A DNA stretch of 64,000 nucleotides, taken from positions 1 to 64,000 of the forward strand of contig NZ_PDWK01000004.1 of NCBI RefSeq assembly GCF_010093135.1, written 5' to 3'. The notes under the pieces were generated by a model. The model saw nothing but the letters and a program-made list of their open reading frames with translations. It ran no database searches and was not told where the DNA came from. This document shows positions 36,158-45,208 of this stretch, in pieces. A program made the translations under genes and the position numbers. Every line of letters begins with the position of its first letter. Position 1 is the first letter of the stretch. This DNA is from Pseudoxanthomonas taiwanensis (GTDB lineage Bacteria; Pseudomonadota; Gammaproteobacteria; Xanthomonadales; Xanthomonadaceae).

Positions 36158-36182
36158 CCAGGCGCGGCGTCCCGACGGCGGC

Positions 36183-37067
36183 ATGAAGCTGGCGATCCTC
36201 TCCCGTAACGGCTCGCTGTACTCGACCCGGCGCCTGGTCGAGGCCGCCCGCGCCCGCGGCCACTCGGTGCGTGTGCTCGACCCGCTGCGCTGCTACATGC
36301 GCATCGCCCCCGGCGGCTTCGCCATGCACTACAAGGGCCGGCCGGTGTCCGGCTACGACGCGGTGATCCCGCGCATCGGCACGTCCATCACCCGCTACGG
36401 CACCGCGGTGCTGCGCCAGTTCGAGCTGATGGGCAGCTACAGCCCCAACCCGTCCGACGCCATCCTGCGCGCCCGCGACAAGCTGCGCACCCACCAGATC
36501 CTGGCCGCGCAGGGCATCGACCTGCCCACCACGGTGTTCGGCGACAACCCGGACGACACCCAGGACCTGCTTTCGCTGCTGGGCCCGCCGCCGCACGTGA
36601 TCAAGCTCACCGAGGGCACCCAGGGCGCCGGGGTGATGCTGGCGGAGAAGGCGTCCGCCTCGCGCGCTGTGGTCGAGGCGCTGCGCGGGCTGTACGCCAA
36701 CTTCGTGGTCCAGGAGTTCGTGGCCGAGGCCGGCGGCTCGGACCTGCGCTGCCTGGTGGTCGGCGACCGGGTGGTGGCAGCCATGCGCCGGCAGGCCCCG
36801 GAGGGCGAGTTCCGCTCCAACCTGCACCGTGGCGGCCAGGCCAGCGCGGCCGAGGCCAGCCCGGAGGAGCGGGCGGTGGCGGTGCGCTCGGCGCGCGCGC
36901 TGGGCCTGGGCGTGGCGGGAGTGGACCTGGTCGCCTCGGCGCGCGGCCCGTTGGTGCTGGAGGTCAATTCGACCCCCGGGCTGGAGGGGGTGGAAGGTGC
37001 CTGCGGGGTCGACGTGGCCGGCGCGATCATCGATTACGTGGCCGAAAAAGCCAAGAAGAATCAATAA
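36183..37067 (+). CDS. rimK: Ribosomal protein S6 L-glutamate ligase
   Basis: A 294-residue ATP-grasp ligase that adds glutamate residues to the C-terminus of ribosomal protein S6. RimK relatives can also make poly-glutamate. Signatures are the start [78 protein letters not shown] (ATP-grasp) and [11 protein letters not shown] with the Mg-binding Asn/Glu. ATG 36183 gives the family length. It lies downstream of the tRNA terminator, probably with its own start of transcription, which I could not locate. Confidence 0.95.
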   Translation: MKLAILSRNGSLYSTRRLVEAARARGHSVRVLDPLRCYMRIAPGGFAMHYKGRPVSGYDAVIPRIGTSITRYGTAVLRQFELMGSYSPNPSDAILRARDKLRTHQILAAQGIDLPTTVFGDNPDDTQDLLSLLGPPPHVIKLTEGTQGAGVMLAEKASASRAVVEALRGLYANFVVQEFVAEAGGSDLRCLVVGDRVVAAMRRQAPEGEFRSNLHRGGQASAAEASPEERAVAVRSARALGLGVAGVDLVASARGPLVLEVNSTPGLEGVEGACGVDVAGAIIDYVAEKAKKNQ

Positions 37068-37111
37068 ATTGAACGGTAGTTCAAGGCGTCTCACAGGGTG
37101 TGAGACGGCGC

Positions 37112-37128
37112 CGTTTAACACCCCCTTA
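37112..37128 (+). promoter_or_regulatory. Candidate OmpR/PhoP-type direct repeat
   Basis: CGTTTA-N5-CCCTTA puts two TTA cores exactly 11 bp apart, the spacing used by OmpR/PhoB-family dimers. It lies upstream of the secreted-protein/response-regulator operon. The match is weak and the assignment is inferred. Confidence 0.25.
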
Positions 37129-37232
37129 ATCGAGCCGGGCTTAGGCTTCCCCGGACCGCAGCTCCTTCGTCAGCCGGGAGCGCCGCGCTTCCGGAAGCAG
37201 CGAGAGATACGGTAATCGGGGCAACAACGTTG

Positions 37233-37266
37233 GGCCCAGGCGGTGTGCTGCCGTCTGGGCCTTTTT
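37233..37266 (+). terminator. Strong intrinsic terminator
   Basis: GGCCCAGGCGG (37233-37243) pairs with CCGTCTGGGCC (37251-37261) around a 7-base loop, followed by TTTTT. It is 165 bp past the rimK stop, so it ends either a rimK long 3' UTR or a separate small RNA. Confidence 0.75.
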
Positions 37267-37371
37267 CTGTCCGCCGTCCGCACCGCCGGTCACGTGTTTG
37301 CCCGCTCACGCGGGCCCCGGCAGAATCGGGCAACCGGCGCGCGCGCCATTGAGATGGACTCCGAGGTGGCA

Positions 37372-37857
37372 ATGAGGAAGCTGCTCGCGTTCGCCCTGCT
37401 GGCACTGGCTGCCGGCGCCCAGGCCGCGGCCGTCGCCGGGGAGGGGTTCCCGCCCGAGAAGGGACTGGACGTGGCCACGCCGTTCGAGGTGCAGCGGACG
37501 GCGATCCTGCAGGCCCTGCAGGAGGGCAGGGTTTACGCCGAGATCACCCCGGACAACCGCCGGCGGGTGCTCGCCTCGCTGGACCGGATGGTGGAGCTGC
37601 TGGCCGGCCGGCCGGTCGCGGAACTTTCCGAGGCCGACAGGATCGAAGTGTTCAACCACCAGGAGCTGGTCAACACCCTCCTGGCCGGGGCCCGCGAGGA
37701 CAGCCGCCTGGTGTGCAGGCGCGAGACCCGGGGGGGCTCGCACCGCCCCACCAACCGCTGCATGACGGTGGCCGAGCGCCGCCGGGCGCGCGAGGAGTCG
37801 CAGGTCGCCCTGGACGAGATCCAGCGCGCCGCGACCCGGGCCCGGGAACCGAACTGA
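37372..37857 (+). CDS. Secreted hypothetical protein upstream of a two-component pair
   Basis: A 161-residue protein with a clean signal peptide (MRKLLAFALLALAAGAQAAA, cleavage about 19), which decides the ATG at 37372 over upstream starts. The mature part is helical and charged: a RTAILQALQEGRVYAEITPD region, NRRRVLASLDRMVELLAGRP, and two cysteines (CRRETR, RCMTVAERRR) that could pair in the periplasm. I do not recognise a named family. It is 26 bp before the response regulator and likely in its operon, so a role as periplasmic sensor accessory or target is possible. Confidence 0.75.
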   Translation: MRKLLAFALLALAAGAQAAAVAGEGFPPEKGLDVATPFEVQRTAILQALQEGRVYAEITPDNRRRVLASLDRMVELLAGRPVAELSEADRIEVFNHQELVNTLLAGAREDSRLVCRRETRGGSHRPTNRCMTVAERRRAREESQVALDEIQRAATRAREPN

Positions 37858-37883
37858 ACCAGACAACCCAGCCGGAGCCGCCC

Positions 37884-38567
37884 GTGCGCATCCTGGTCAT
37901 CGAAGACAACAGCGACATCGCCGCCAACCTCGGCGACTACCTCGAGGACCGCGGCCACACCGTGGACTTCGCCGCCGACGGCGTCACCGGGCTGCACCTG
38001 GCCGTGGTCCACGATTTCGACGCCATCGTCCTGGACCTGAACCTGCCGGGCATGGACGGCATCGAGGTCTGCCGCAAGCTGCGCAACGAGGCGCGCAAGC
38101 AGACCCCGGTGCTGATGCTCACCGCCCGCGACAGCCTGGAGAACAAGCTGGCCGGCTTCGACTCCGGCGCCGACGACTACCTGATCAAGCCGTTCGCGCT
38201 GCAGGAGGTCGAGGTCCGGCTCAACGCCCTGGCCCGGCGCGGCAAGGGCGTGCAGACCCGGGTGCTGACCGTCGGCGACCTGGAATACAACCTGGATACC
38301 CTGGAGGTGCGCCGCGAAGGGAAGCTGCTGCAGCTCAACCCCACCGCGCTGAAGATCCTGCAGGCGCTGATGGAGGCCTCGCCGGCCGTGGTCACCCGCC
38401 AGGAGCTGGAGACCCGGGTTTGGGGCGAGGAACTGCCCGACTCGGACTCCCTGCGCGTGCACATCCACGGCCTGCGCGCCGTCGTGGACAAGCCGTTCGC
38501 CGTCCCCTACATCCAGACCCGGCACGGCATCGGCTACCGCATCGCGGCTCCCGATGGCGGCAGCTGA
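37884..38567 (+). CDS. OmpR/PhoB-family response regulator
   Basis: A 227-residue DNA-binding response regulator. The receiver domain has the acidic pair E7-D8, the phosphorylation site Asp51 (VLDLNLPGMDG), Thr80 and Lys102 (LIKPFA). The C-terminal winged helix (about 130-222) shows LNPTALKILQALMEASPAVV and LRVHIHGLRAVVDKPF, with the wing RHGIGYRIA. The start is a GTG at 37884, since no in-frame ATG lies near. It overlaps the sensor kinase gene by 14 bp, so they are coupled. The signal and regulon are unknown. Confidence 0.93.
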   Translation: MRILVIEDNSDIAANLGDYLEDRGHTVDFAADGVTGLHLAVVHDFDAIVLDLNLPGMDGIEVCRKLRNEARKQTPVLMLTARDSLENKLAGFDSGADDYLIKPFALQEVEVRLNALARRGKGVQTRVLTVGDLEYNLDTLEVRREGKLLQLNPTALKILQALMEASPAVVTRQELETRVWGEELPDSDSLRVHIHGLRAVVDKPFAVPYIQTRHGIGYRIAAPDGGS

Positions 38568-39918
38568 GGCTTCCCCGCCGCCCCCGCGCCGGAGCCGCCG
38601 CTTCCGGCGGCGGCTGCGCACCCGCATCATCCTCTCGTTCCTGCTGCTGGGCACGGGCCTGACGGCCCTGTTCGCGTTCCTGACCGACTACGCGCGCCAG
38701 CGCGTGGAGAACCAGCTGGTCGAGGACGTGATGAACCGCAACATCGACGAGTACGCGCGGCGGTTCTACTCCGACCCGAGCGGCAACCCGGCCGTGCCGA
38801 TGGAGCAGATCCGCGCCTACGTGTTCTCGCCGGCCAGCGAGCGCCTGCGCCGCGACTTCCCGGAGTGGGTGGACCTGAGTGACGGCATCTACGGCATCAC
38901 CGGCAGGGACGTGGACGGCAAGCCCTACGCCTACAAGCTGGCGGTGCGCAAGGCGCCGGACGCCTGGTTCTACCTGGCCTACGACCTGACCGAGACCCAG
39001 CGCAGCCAGACCCAGCTCAAGCGCACCCTGTACGCGGCGGTGGTGCTGTTCTCCGGACTGTCGCTGCTGATCGGCTGGTGGTCGGCGTCGCGGGTGATGC
39101 GGCCGGTGTCGGACCTGGCCGCGCGCCTGCGCGCCTACCGCAGCAGCAGCGATCCCAAACCGCTGGCGCCGCACTTTCCGGACGACGAGGTCGGCCAGCT
39201 GGCCGAGGCCCTGGACGACTACGCGGCGCGCCTGACCGAGGTGGTGCGGCGCGACCGCGAGTTCAACGCCGACGTCAGCCACGAGTTGCGCACGCCGCTG
39301 GCGGTGATCAAGGGTGCGGTGGAGCTGCTGCTCTCGCGCCCGGACCTGGACGAGCGCACCCGCGCGCGCCTGCTGCGCATCCAGCGCGCCGAGCAGCAGT
39401 GCAGCGACCTGATCGGCTCGCTGCTGCTGCTCTCGCGCAACGAGCGCGGCCAGGGCTGCAGCGACGTGGTCAAGGTGGCCGAGCAGCTGCTGGACTCGCA
39501 CCGCGCCCAGCTCGGCGGCAAGCCGCTGCAGCTGCGCCTGGAGGGGCGCGAGGCCGGTTTCACCGTGGAGGCGCCGGAGGCGGCCGTGTCGGTGGCCCTC
39601 GGCAACCTGATCGGCAACGCGGACAAGTACACCCCGCGGGGCGAGGTGGTGGGGCGCCTGCTGCCGGGCGCGGTGCAGGTGCTGGACACCGGCCCGGGCC
39701 TGAGCGAGGAGGACGCGGCCGGCCTGTTCCGGCGCGGCTACCGCGGCACCCATGCCGGCCACTCGCAGGGTGCCGGCATCGGCCTGTCCATCGTCAGCCG
39801 CCTGTGCGACCTGTATGGCTGGGAGGTGAGCGTGCGCCCGCGCCAGGACGGCACCCGCGGCGTGGTGGCCACCATCACCTTCGGTCCTTCCGCCGCGGAG
39901 GCGGGAACCGCGACCTGA
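38554..39918 (+). CDS. Membrane sensor histidine kinase
   Basis: A 454-residue partner kinase of the preceding regulator. A basic N-terminus leads into TM1 (about 28-48), a periplasmic sensor domain of about 120 residues follows (to ~150), then TM2 (about 158-178) and HAMP. The dimerisation/phosphoacceptor helix contains His243 in FNADVSHELRTPLAVIKG. The catalytic domain has the N-box LGNLIGNADKYTPRG, G1 VLDTGPGLSEE and G2 GAGIGLSIVSRL. The ATP lid is short. The periplasmic domain suggests an extracytoplasmic cue. Confidence 0.93.
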   Translation: MAAAEASPPPPRRSRRFRRRLRTRIILSFLLLGTGLTALFAFLTDYARQRVENQLVEDVMNRNIDEYARRFYSDPSGNPAVPMEQIRAYVFSPASERLRRDFPEWVDLSDGIYGITGRDVDGKPYAYKLAVRKAPDAWFYLAYDLTETQRSQTQLKRTLYAAVVLFSGLSLLIGWWSASRVMRPVSDLAARLRAYRSSSDPKPLAPHFPDDEVGQLAEALDDYAARLTEVVRRDREFNADVSHELRTPLAVIKGAVELLLSRPDLDERTRARLLRIQRAEQQCSDLIGSLLLLSRNERGQGCSDVVKVAEQLLDSHRAQLGGKPLQLRLEGREAGFTVEAPEAAVSVALGNLIGNADKYTPRGEVVGRLLPGAVQVLDTGPGLSEEDAAGLFRRGYRGTHAGHSQGAGIGLSIVSRLCDLYGWEVSVRPRQDGTRGVVATITFGPSAAEAGTAT

Positions 39919-39936
39919 AGCCCGGGGCGCGGCGAT

Positions 39937-40644
39937 TCAGAGCCGGATCCAGAAACAGCCGTAGTGGCGACGCAGCCCGAACACGGTGCGCACCGGCGTG
40001 GCCGTGCCGGCCAGGGTCTGCTCCAGGCGCAGCCCCACCGGGCGCGGCGGCCGTGGCGCGGCCGGCGGTGATGCGGCGGGGTCGGGGGGGGCGTCCGCGG
40101 GGGCGGGCGCCGGTGCGCCGGGGTCGGCCGGGGGCGCGGCGAGGTGGCCGGCCCAGCTGGGCATCCAGGCCGCCTCCGGCGGCGCGGGCGCCGGCGCTTC
40201 GGCCGCCGCGGGGGGCGGGGCCGGTGGCGCCGGTGGCGGTGCGCTTTCGGCACGGACCGGTGCGATGTCCACCAGCGGCCTGGCCACGATCGCCTCCAGC
40301 TGGTCGAACACACGCGCGGCCTGGCGCGCGTCCACGCCGTTCCAGTCGTACACCGCCGACAGCCGGTTCACGTCGCGGCTGCGCACCGCCGCGGCGATCT
40401 CCTGCACCAGCGCGCCCAGCGTGCGCGGGCAGCCACCCGGGCGCGGCGGCGGCGCCGTGGTGCCCCCACGCGCGCCGGCGGGCGCGGCCGGCACGCGTTC
40501 GTATGCGCCGATGTCGGCGCAGCGCTGGTCGCTGAACCCGGGACGGCCCTCGGCATCCGTGCAGCGGTGCACCTGGGCCGGGGCGGGGGCCGGCAGCGCG
40601 GGCAGCGCGGCCAGCAGCACGGGGGCGGTGGAACGGGGGGGCAT
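39937..40644 (-). CDS. Secreted DUF4124-like protein with Pro/Ala-rich region
   Basis: A 235-residue exported protein. A signal peptide of about 23 residues (ending PAPAQ) is followed by QVHRCTDAEGRPGFSDQRC, the short DUF4124 motif (Y/H-x-C-x-D-x-x-G-x-x-x-F/Y-S-D) common in Xanthomonads. Next comes a small helical part with AAVRSRDVNRLSAVYDWNGV and a long Pro/Ala linker (about 130-200). The tail LRLEQTLAGTATPVRTVFGL ends in aromatic residues. Function unknown. It converges on the histidine kinase gene with an 18-bp gap. Confidence 0.75.
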   Translation of the reverse strand: MPPRSTAPVLLAALPALPAPAPAQVHRCTDAEGRPGFSDQRCADIGAYERVPAAPAGARGGTTAPPPRPGGCPRTLGALVQEIAAAVRSRDVNRLSAVYDWNGVDARQAARVFDQLEAIVARPLVDIAPVRAESAPPPAPPAPPPAAAEAPAPAPPEAAWMPSWAGHLAAPPADPGAPAPAPADAPPDPAASPPAAPRPPRPVGLRLEQTLAGTATPVRTVFGLRRHYGCFWIRL

Positions 40645-40704
40645 GCCCGCAGCCTAGCCGTGTGCGGCGGGCGCGGGAAGGCGGCACGGGGCGTGCGCGC
40701 CGGT

Positions 40705-41559
40705 TCAGGCCAGGCGGCGCAACACCGCCTCGGTGGGCCGGGCCAGGTTGAGGGTGTAGAAGTGCAGCGCCGGCGCGCCCCCCTCGACCAGGCGCCGGCA
40801 CAGCCCGGCGACCACGTCGGCGGCGAACTCGCGCACCGCCGCCACGTCGTCGCCCAAGGCCTGCATGCGCTTGCCGATCCAGCGCGGGATCTCCGCGCCG
40901 CAGGCCTCGGAGAAGCGGCGCAGCTGGGTGAAGTTGGAGATCGGCATGATCCCCGGCACGATCGGGACGTCCACGCCGGCGCGGCGGGCGTCGTCCACGA
41001 AGCGGAAGTAGGCGTCGGCGTTGTAGAAGTACTGGGTGATGGCGCCGTCGGCGCCGGCCTCGACCTTGGCCTTGAAGTGGCGCAGGTCGGCCAGCGCGTC
41101 CTCGGCCTGCGGGTGCACCTCGGGATAGGCTGCCACCTCGATGCGGAAGCGGTCGCCATGCTCGGCGCGGATCAGGGCCACCAGCTCGGCGGCGTAGCGC
41201 AGGTCGCCCGGATGCCCCATGCCGGAGGGCAGGTCGCCGCGCAGGGCGACGATGCGGCGGCAGCCGATGGCCCGGTACAGCTTGAGCAGCTCGCGGATCT
41301 CCTCGCGCGTGCCGCCCACGCAGGACAGGTGCGGCGCGGCCTCCAGGCCCAGGTCCTGCTGCAGGTGGCGCACGGTCTCGGAGGTGTAGCTCAGGGTGGA
41401 GCCGCCGGCGCCGAAGGTGCAGGACACGTACTCCGGGGCGAAGGCGCGCAGGCGCGCCACGGTGCGGTCCAGCTGGGCGCGTTGTTCGTCGGTCTTGGGC
41501 GGGTAGAACTCGAAGCTGATCGGGACCATGCGGGCGGCCGGGCGCGGGACGGGTGTCAT
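40705..41559 (-). CDS. metF: 5,10-methylenetetrahydrofolate reductase
   Basis: FAD TIM-barrel enzyme that makes 5-methyl-THF for methionine synthesis. The 284-residue protein shows SFEFYPPKTDEQ (catalytic Glu region), FAPEYVSCTFGAGGST, CRRIVALRGDLP, YPEVHPQA, and ADGAITQYFYNADAYFRFVD. Of two adjacent ATGs, 41559 is better spaced from AAAGAGAT. It is 5 kb from ahcY in the same direction, with the motor-like cluster between them on the other strand. Confidence 0.96.
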   Translation of the reverse strand: MTPVPRPAARMVPISFEFYPPKTDEQRAQLDRTVARLRAFAPEYVSCTFGAGGSTLSYTSETVRHLQQDLGLEAAPHLSCVGGTREEIRELLKLYRAIGCRRIVALRGDLPSGMGHPGDLRYAAELVALIRAEHGDRFRIEVAAYPEVHPQAEDALADLRHFKAKVEAGADGAITQYFYNADAYFRFVDDARRAGVDVPIVPGIMPISNFTQLRRFSEACGAEIPRWIGKRMQALGDDVAAVREFAADVVAGLCRRLVEGGAPALHFYTLNLARPTEAVLRRLA

Positions 41560-41658
41560 CATATCTCTTTATCGCGATGGAAGCATGGCTTGCCGGCGGC
41601 CCGCGTCCGCGCGCCGGGCGGCGGCGGCCGCGCCGCGCGGTTCTGCGACAATGGCCGG

Positions 41659-42213
41659 ATGAGCATCGTCATGACGCCTTTCGCCCGCGCGCGCCTGTTC
41701 CCGCGCGACGGCCGCGCCACCGCCATCCAGGACTGCACCGCCGAGGAGTTCGTGCGCCGGCTCAACGAGGAGCTGCCGTTGAAGGTGCTGCCCGGCTACG
41801 CCCCGTTCTGCCGGCTGCACGTCCACCGCAACTGGACCTCGACCCGTTGCTCGGTGATCCCCATCACCGACGACAACCGCCACCTGCTGCGCAGCGCCTA
41901 CGAGGCGCGCACCAGGGAGGAGCTGCCGGTGCTGGTGCGCTGGTTCGAGGGCCTGCAGCCGCCGGTGGCCAGGTACCTGATCCCGATCCTGTACAGCGCC
42001 GAGCAGATGGCCAGGGAAGGCAGCCCGATCGACGGCGACTGGGGCATCGTCGGCTGCCTGTACACCATGGAGCCGGAGGAGATCCCGATGGCGCCGATCA
42101 CCATGATGCGCAACGCCCTGGGCGTGGAGGAGGGCGGTTCGGGCGTGCCGCTGGACCGCCAGGCCTACCTGCGCTCGGTGGCTTTCTGGGAGCGGCATGC
42201 CAACTGGCGCTGA
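41659..42213 (+). CDS. DUF3228-family protein
   Basis: A 184-residue cytosolic protein with the strongly conserved DUF3228 pattern: QDCTAEEFVRRLNEELPLKV, PGYAPFCRLHVHRNWTSTRC, DDNRHLLRSAYEARTREELP, DWGIVGCLYTMEPEEIPMAP and ITMMRNALGVEEGGSGVPLD. Function is not known. It is 59 bp upstream of the DUF3348 start, in the same direction; a GACAAT sequence at 41647-41652 only seven bases before its ATG suggests a very short or absent leader. Confidence 0.85.
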   Translation: MSIVMTPFARARLFPRDGRATAIQDCTAEEFVRRLNEELPLKVLPGYAPFCRLHVHRNWTSTRCSVIPITDDNRHLLRSAYEARTREELPVLVRWFEGLQPPVARYLIPILYSAEQMAREGSPIDGDWGIVGCLYTMEPEEIPMAPITMMRNALGVEEGGSGVPLDRQAYLRSVAFWERHANWR

Positions 42214-42241
42214 GTCCGCCGGCGGCCCGCGCGGCTGCCTG

Positions 42242-42247
42242 TAGAAT
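42242..42247 (+). promoter_or_regulatory. Candidate -10 box for the DUF3348-DUF2894 operon
   Basis: TAGAAT, 26 bp before the ATG at 42273. It lies so that the alternative ATG at 42246 would fall inside the promoter, which favours 42273 as the real start. No good -35 is seen. Confidence 0.4.
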
Positions 42248-42272
42248 GACCGCCTTTTGGGCTGCCAGAGCC

Positions 42273-42980
42273 ATGGAGACAGCACTGCCGCGGTCCGTCG
42301 CCGGTCCCGCCTTCGTCCGCCTGCTGGCCTCCGTGGTGCAGCTGGAGGGGGCCGCTCCCGAGGCGGGCCTGCTGGAGAAGCTGGGCCAGTGGGTGGACTG
42401 GAACCGCGCCGTGTCGCTGGCGCGCGCGCTGGATGGCCGCGTCGCCCCCGCGTCCGCGCCGGCCGCCGCGCTGGACGGCCTGCGCGCGGAGGCGGCGCGG
42501 GTCCGCGCGGCCCTGGCCGCGGCCATCGCCGACGCCCGGGCATGGGACGAGGCCGCGGTGGATCCGGCCGGCCTGCCGGAACCGGATGCCGCGGCCGAGT
42601 TCGCCGGCCTGCGCAGGCGCTACCTCAGGTTGCAGGACGCCATCGCCGCCGCCACCGGCCGCCTGCGTGGCCAGCTGCGCGAGGCGCTGGCCGCGCGCTC
42701 GCCGGAGCTGGCGCGGCTGGGCGAGATCGACGCGGTGCTGGAGGGGGTGCTCAGCCCGCGCGAGCACGCCCTGCTGGGCGCGGTGCCCGCCCTGCTCGAA
42801 CGCGCCTTCCTGCGCCTGCACGCGCAGGCCCACGACCACCCGGCCGGGGACGCGGATGCCCCGGCCTCCCCGCCGCCGGGCGACTGGCGCGCACGCTTTC
42901 GCCGCGACCTGCAGGCCCTGCTGCAGGCCGAGCTGGAGGTGCGCTTTTCGCCCATCGACGCCCTGCTGGCGGCGGCCTGA
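42273..42980 (+). CDS. DUF3348 protein, first gene of the motor-like cluster
   Basis: A 235-residue soluble, Ala-rich helical protein with no membrane segment or signal. It opens with ALPRSVAGPAFVRLLASVVQ, then a LEKLGQWVDWNRAVSLARAL segment, a central helical stretch (YLRLQDAIAAATGRLRGQLR) and a C-terminal WRARFRRDLQALLQAELEVR region that ends SPIDALLAA. The pattern and the fixed gene order mark it as DUF3348. Function unknown; it may be a cytoplasmic partner of the DUF802 tail. The next gene starts 20 bp later. Confidence 0.85.
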   Translation: METALPRSVAGPAFVRLLASVVQLEGAAPEAGLLEKLGQWVDWNRAVSLARALDGRVAPASAPAAALDGLRAEAARVRAALAAAIADARAWDEAAVDPAGLPEPDAAAEFAGLRRRYLRLQDAIAAATGRLRGQLREALAARSPELARLGEIDAVLEGVLSPREHALLGAVPALLERAFLRLHAQAHDHPAGDADAPASPPPGDWRARFRRDLQALLQAELEVRFSPIDALLAAA

Positions 42981-43000
42981 CCTTGCCGAATTCCCCCCAG

Positions 43001-45208
43001 ATGACCCACAAGCTGCTGCATTCGACCGCTTCCTTCCTCGGCCTGGCCGCCATCGCCTGGGTGGCGATCGCCTACGCCGGCACCAGCGCCTGGATCCTGC
43101 CGGTGCTGGCGCTGATCGCCGCCGCCTTCCTGGCCGGCGCGCTGGAGCTGCACCGCTACCGCCGCGACAGCGCGGGGCTGGCCGCGGCCCTGGATGGGCT
43201 GGCCTCGCCGCCGGCCTCGCTGCAGGCCTGGCTGGAGCAGGTGCCGTCCGGTCTGCGCCATGTGGTGGCCCTGCGCGTGGAGGGCGCACGCGGCGGTCTG
43301 CCGGCCCCGGTGATGTCGGGAGCACTGGCCGGCCTGCTGGTGCTGCTGGGCATGCTCGGCACCCTGCTGGGCATGATGAGCACCCTGCGCGGCACCGGCA
43401 TCGCCCTGGAGACGGCCGCCGACCTGCAGACCGTGCGCGACGCCCTGGCCGCACCGGTCAAGGGCCTGGGCTTCGCCTTCGGCACCTCGATCGCCGGCAT
43501 CGCCACCTCGGCCATGCTCGGCCTGATGGCGGCGCTGGCGCGGCGCGAGCGCCAGGCCGTGGCGCGCAGGCTGGAAGCGGCCATGGTCGGGCCACTGCAC
43601 GCCTACACCCACGCCCGCCAGCGCGAGGACACCTACCGCGCGCTGCAGGAGCAGGCGCGCCACATGCCGGCGCTGGTGGAGCGGCTGGAGGCGCTGGCCC
43701 GGACCCTGGAGGAGCAGGCCCGCGCCGGCCACGAGCGCCTGGACGCGCGCCAGCGGGAGTTCCACGCCCGTGCCGAGGCCGCCTACACCCGCCTGGCGGA
43801 CTCGGTGGAGCAGTCGCTGCGCGAGAGCATCGCCGGCGGCGCCGAGGCCGCCGGCCGCGCCCTGCAGCCGGTGCTGGAGGCGACCCTGGCGCGGATCGCC
43901 GAGGGCACGCGCGCGCTGCAGGACACGTTGGCGCAGACCGTGCAGCGCCACGTGCAGGAATCGGCCGCCGGCTTGGAGCAGGCCACCGCGCGCATCGCCG
44001 CCACCTGGGACGCGGCGCTGGCGGAGCACCGCCAGGCCGGCCAGGCGCAGGCGCAGGGGCTGGAACAGGCCCTGCAGCGGTTCGGGGACGGCTTCGAGCA
44101 GCGCAGCCGCGAGCTGGCCGAAGGCCTGGCCACGCGCCTGGACGGCAGCGTGGCTGCCATCGCCGCCGGCTGGGATGCCGCGCTGGCGCGCCAGCAGGCG
44201 CTGCAGGCACAGGCCGCGCAGGAACAGCGCGCCACCGTGGAGGACGCGGCCGCCGCCTTCGCCCGCCAGGCGCAGGAGCTGCTGGCTGCGATGCGCGAGG
44301 CGCAGGTCGCGCTGCAGGCGGCGCAGCAGCGCCAGGTGGACGAGGGCCGTGCGGCCCTGGCCGCGGCCGCCGAGGCCTTCCGCGGCCAGGCGGAAGCCCT
44401 GGCCGACACCCTCGGCCAGTCGCAGGCGCGCCTGGAGGCGGTGCTGGCCGCGCGCGAGGGCGAGCGCCTGGCGGCGTGGACGCGGTCGCTGGCCGAGCTG
44501 GGCACGGCGCTACGTGAGGAGTGGCGGCAGCTGGGCCAGGCCGCGGCGCAGGAGCAGCGCCAGGCCTACGCGGCCATCGCCGAGAGCGCGCAGGCCGCCG
44601 CCGAGCAGGCGCGCGCGCACGGCGCGCAGACCATCGCCGAGGTCGGCCGCCTGGTCGAGGCCGCCACCCGGGCCCCGCGCGCGGCGGCTGAGGTGGTGGA
44701 GAGCCTGCGCCAGTCGCTGTCCGAGAGCATGGTGCGCGACACCGCCATGCTGGCCGAGCGCAACCAGCTGATGGAGACCCTGGCCACCCTGCTGCAGGCG
44801 GTCAACCATGCCTCCACCGAGCAGAAGGCGGCCATCGACGCGCTGGTGGCGGCCTCGGCCGAGCTGCTGGAGCGGGTCGGTGCGCGCTTCGGCGAGCAGG
44901 TGGAAAGCGGTACCGCGCGCCTGGACGCGCTGGCCGCGCGGGTGGACGCCGGCGCGGCGCAGGTGGCCGGCCTGGGCGAGGCCTTCGGCGCCGCGGTGGA
45001 GGCCTTCGGCGAGGTCAACGGCCGCCTGGCCGAGCGCCTGGAGCGGATCGAGGGCGCGCTGCAGCAGGCGCTGGCGCGCAGTGACGAGCAGCTGGCCTAC
45101 TACGTGGCGCAGGCGCGCGAGGTGGTGGACCTGAGCCTGCTGGCGCAGAAGCAGATCGTCGAGGACCTGCGCCAGCTGGCGGCGGCGCGCGCGGAACAGG
45201 CGGCATGA
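43001..45208 (+). CDS. DUF802 protein: MotA/ExbB/ZorA-like channel with long coiled-coil tail
   Basis: A 735-residue inner-membrane protein. Four hydrophobic segments are seen: about 10-26, 29-49, 103-127 (ALAGLLVLLGMLGTLLGMM) and 155-180 (GLGFAFGTSIAGIATSAMLG). The last two have the small-residue/Gly pattern and the L-G-x-L-G-T-x-x-G-M phrase of MotA/TolQ/ExbB/ZorA proton channels. From about 190 to the end runs a tail of roughly 540 residues rich in Ala, Gln, Glu and Arg, with repeated heptads and periodic aromatic residues. It is predicted to be a long cytoplasmic coiled coil, unlike TolQ or ExbB but like ZorA. It overlaps the OmpA-like gene by ATGA. Likely a 5:2-type ion-driven motor subunit (inference). 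Confidence 0.85.
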   Translation: MTHKLLHSTASFLGLAAIAWVAIAYAGTSAWILPVLALIAAAFLAGALELHRYRRDSAGLAAALDGLASPPASLQAWLEQVPSGLRHVVALRVEGARGGLPAPVMSGALAGLLVLLGMLGTLLGMMSTLRGTGIALETAADLQTVRDALAAPVKGLGFAFGTSIAGIATSAMLGLMAALARRERQAVARRLEAAMVGPLHAYTHARQREDTYRALQEQARHMPALVERLEALARTLEEQARAGHERLDARQREFHARAEAAYTRLADSVEQSLRESIAGGAEAAGRALQPVLEATLARIAEGTRALQDTLAQTVQRHVQESAAGLEQATARIAATWDAALAEHRQAGQAQAQGLEQALQRFGDGFEQRSRELAEGLATRLDGSVAAIAAGWDAALARQQALQAQAAQEQRATVEDAAAAFARQAQELLAAMREAQVALQAAQQRQVDEGRAALAAAAEAFRGQAEALADTLGQSQARLEAVLAAREGERLAAWTRSLAELGTALREEWRQLGQAAAQEQRQAYAAIAESAQAAAEQARAHGAQTIAEVGRLVEAATRAPRAAAEVVESLRQSLSESMVRDTAMLAERNQLMETLATLLQAVNHASTEQKAAIDALVAASAELLERVGARFGEQVESGTARLDALAARVDAGAAQVAGLGEAFGAAVEAFGEVNGRLAERLERIEGALQQALARSDEQLAYYVAQAREVVDLSLLAQKQIVEDLRQLAAARAEQAA

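Larger units (their letters stand above)
37068..37371 (+). other. 304-bp intergenic region with hairpins and a strong terminator
   Basis: Contains, left to right: a perfect 9-bp hairpin CGTCTCACA-GGG-TGTGAGACG (37087-37107) just after rimK; an 11-bp-spaced repeat CGTTTA/CCCTTA (37112-37128) like a response-regulator box; about 100 bases with no coding sense; and a classic terminator (37233-37266). A short independent transcript between 37140 and 37266 is possible. No protein-coding gene is supported. Confidence 0.5.
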
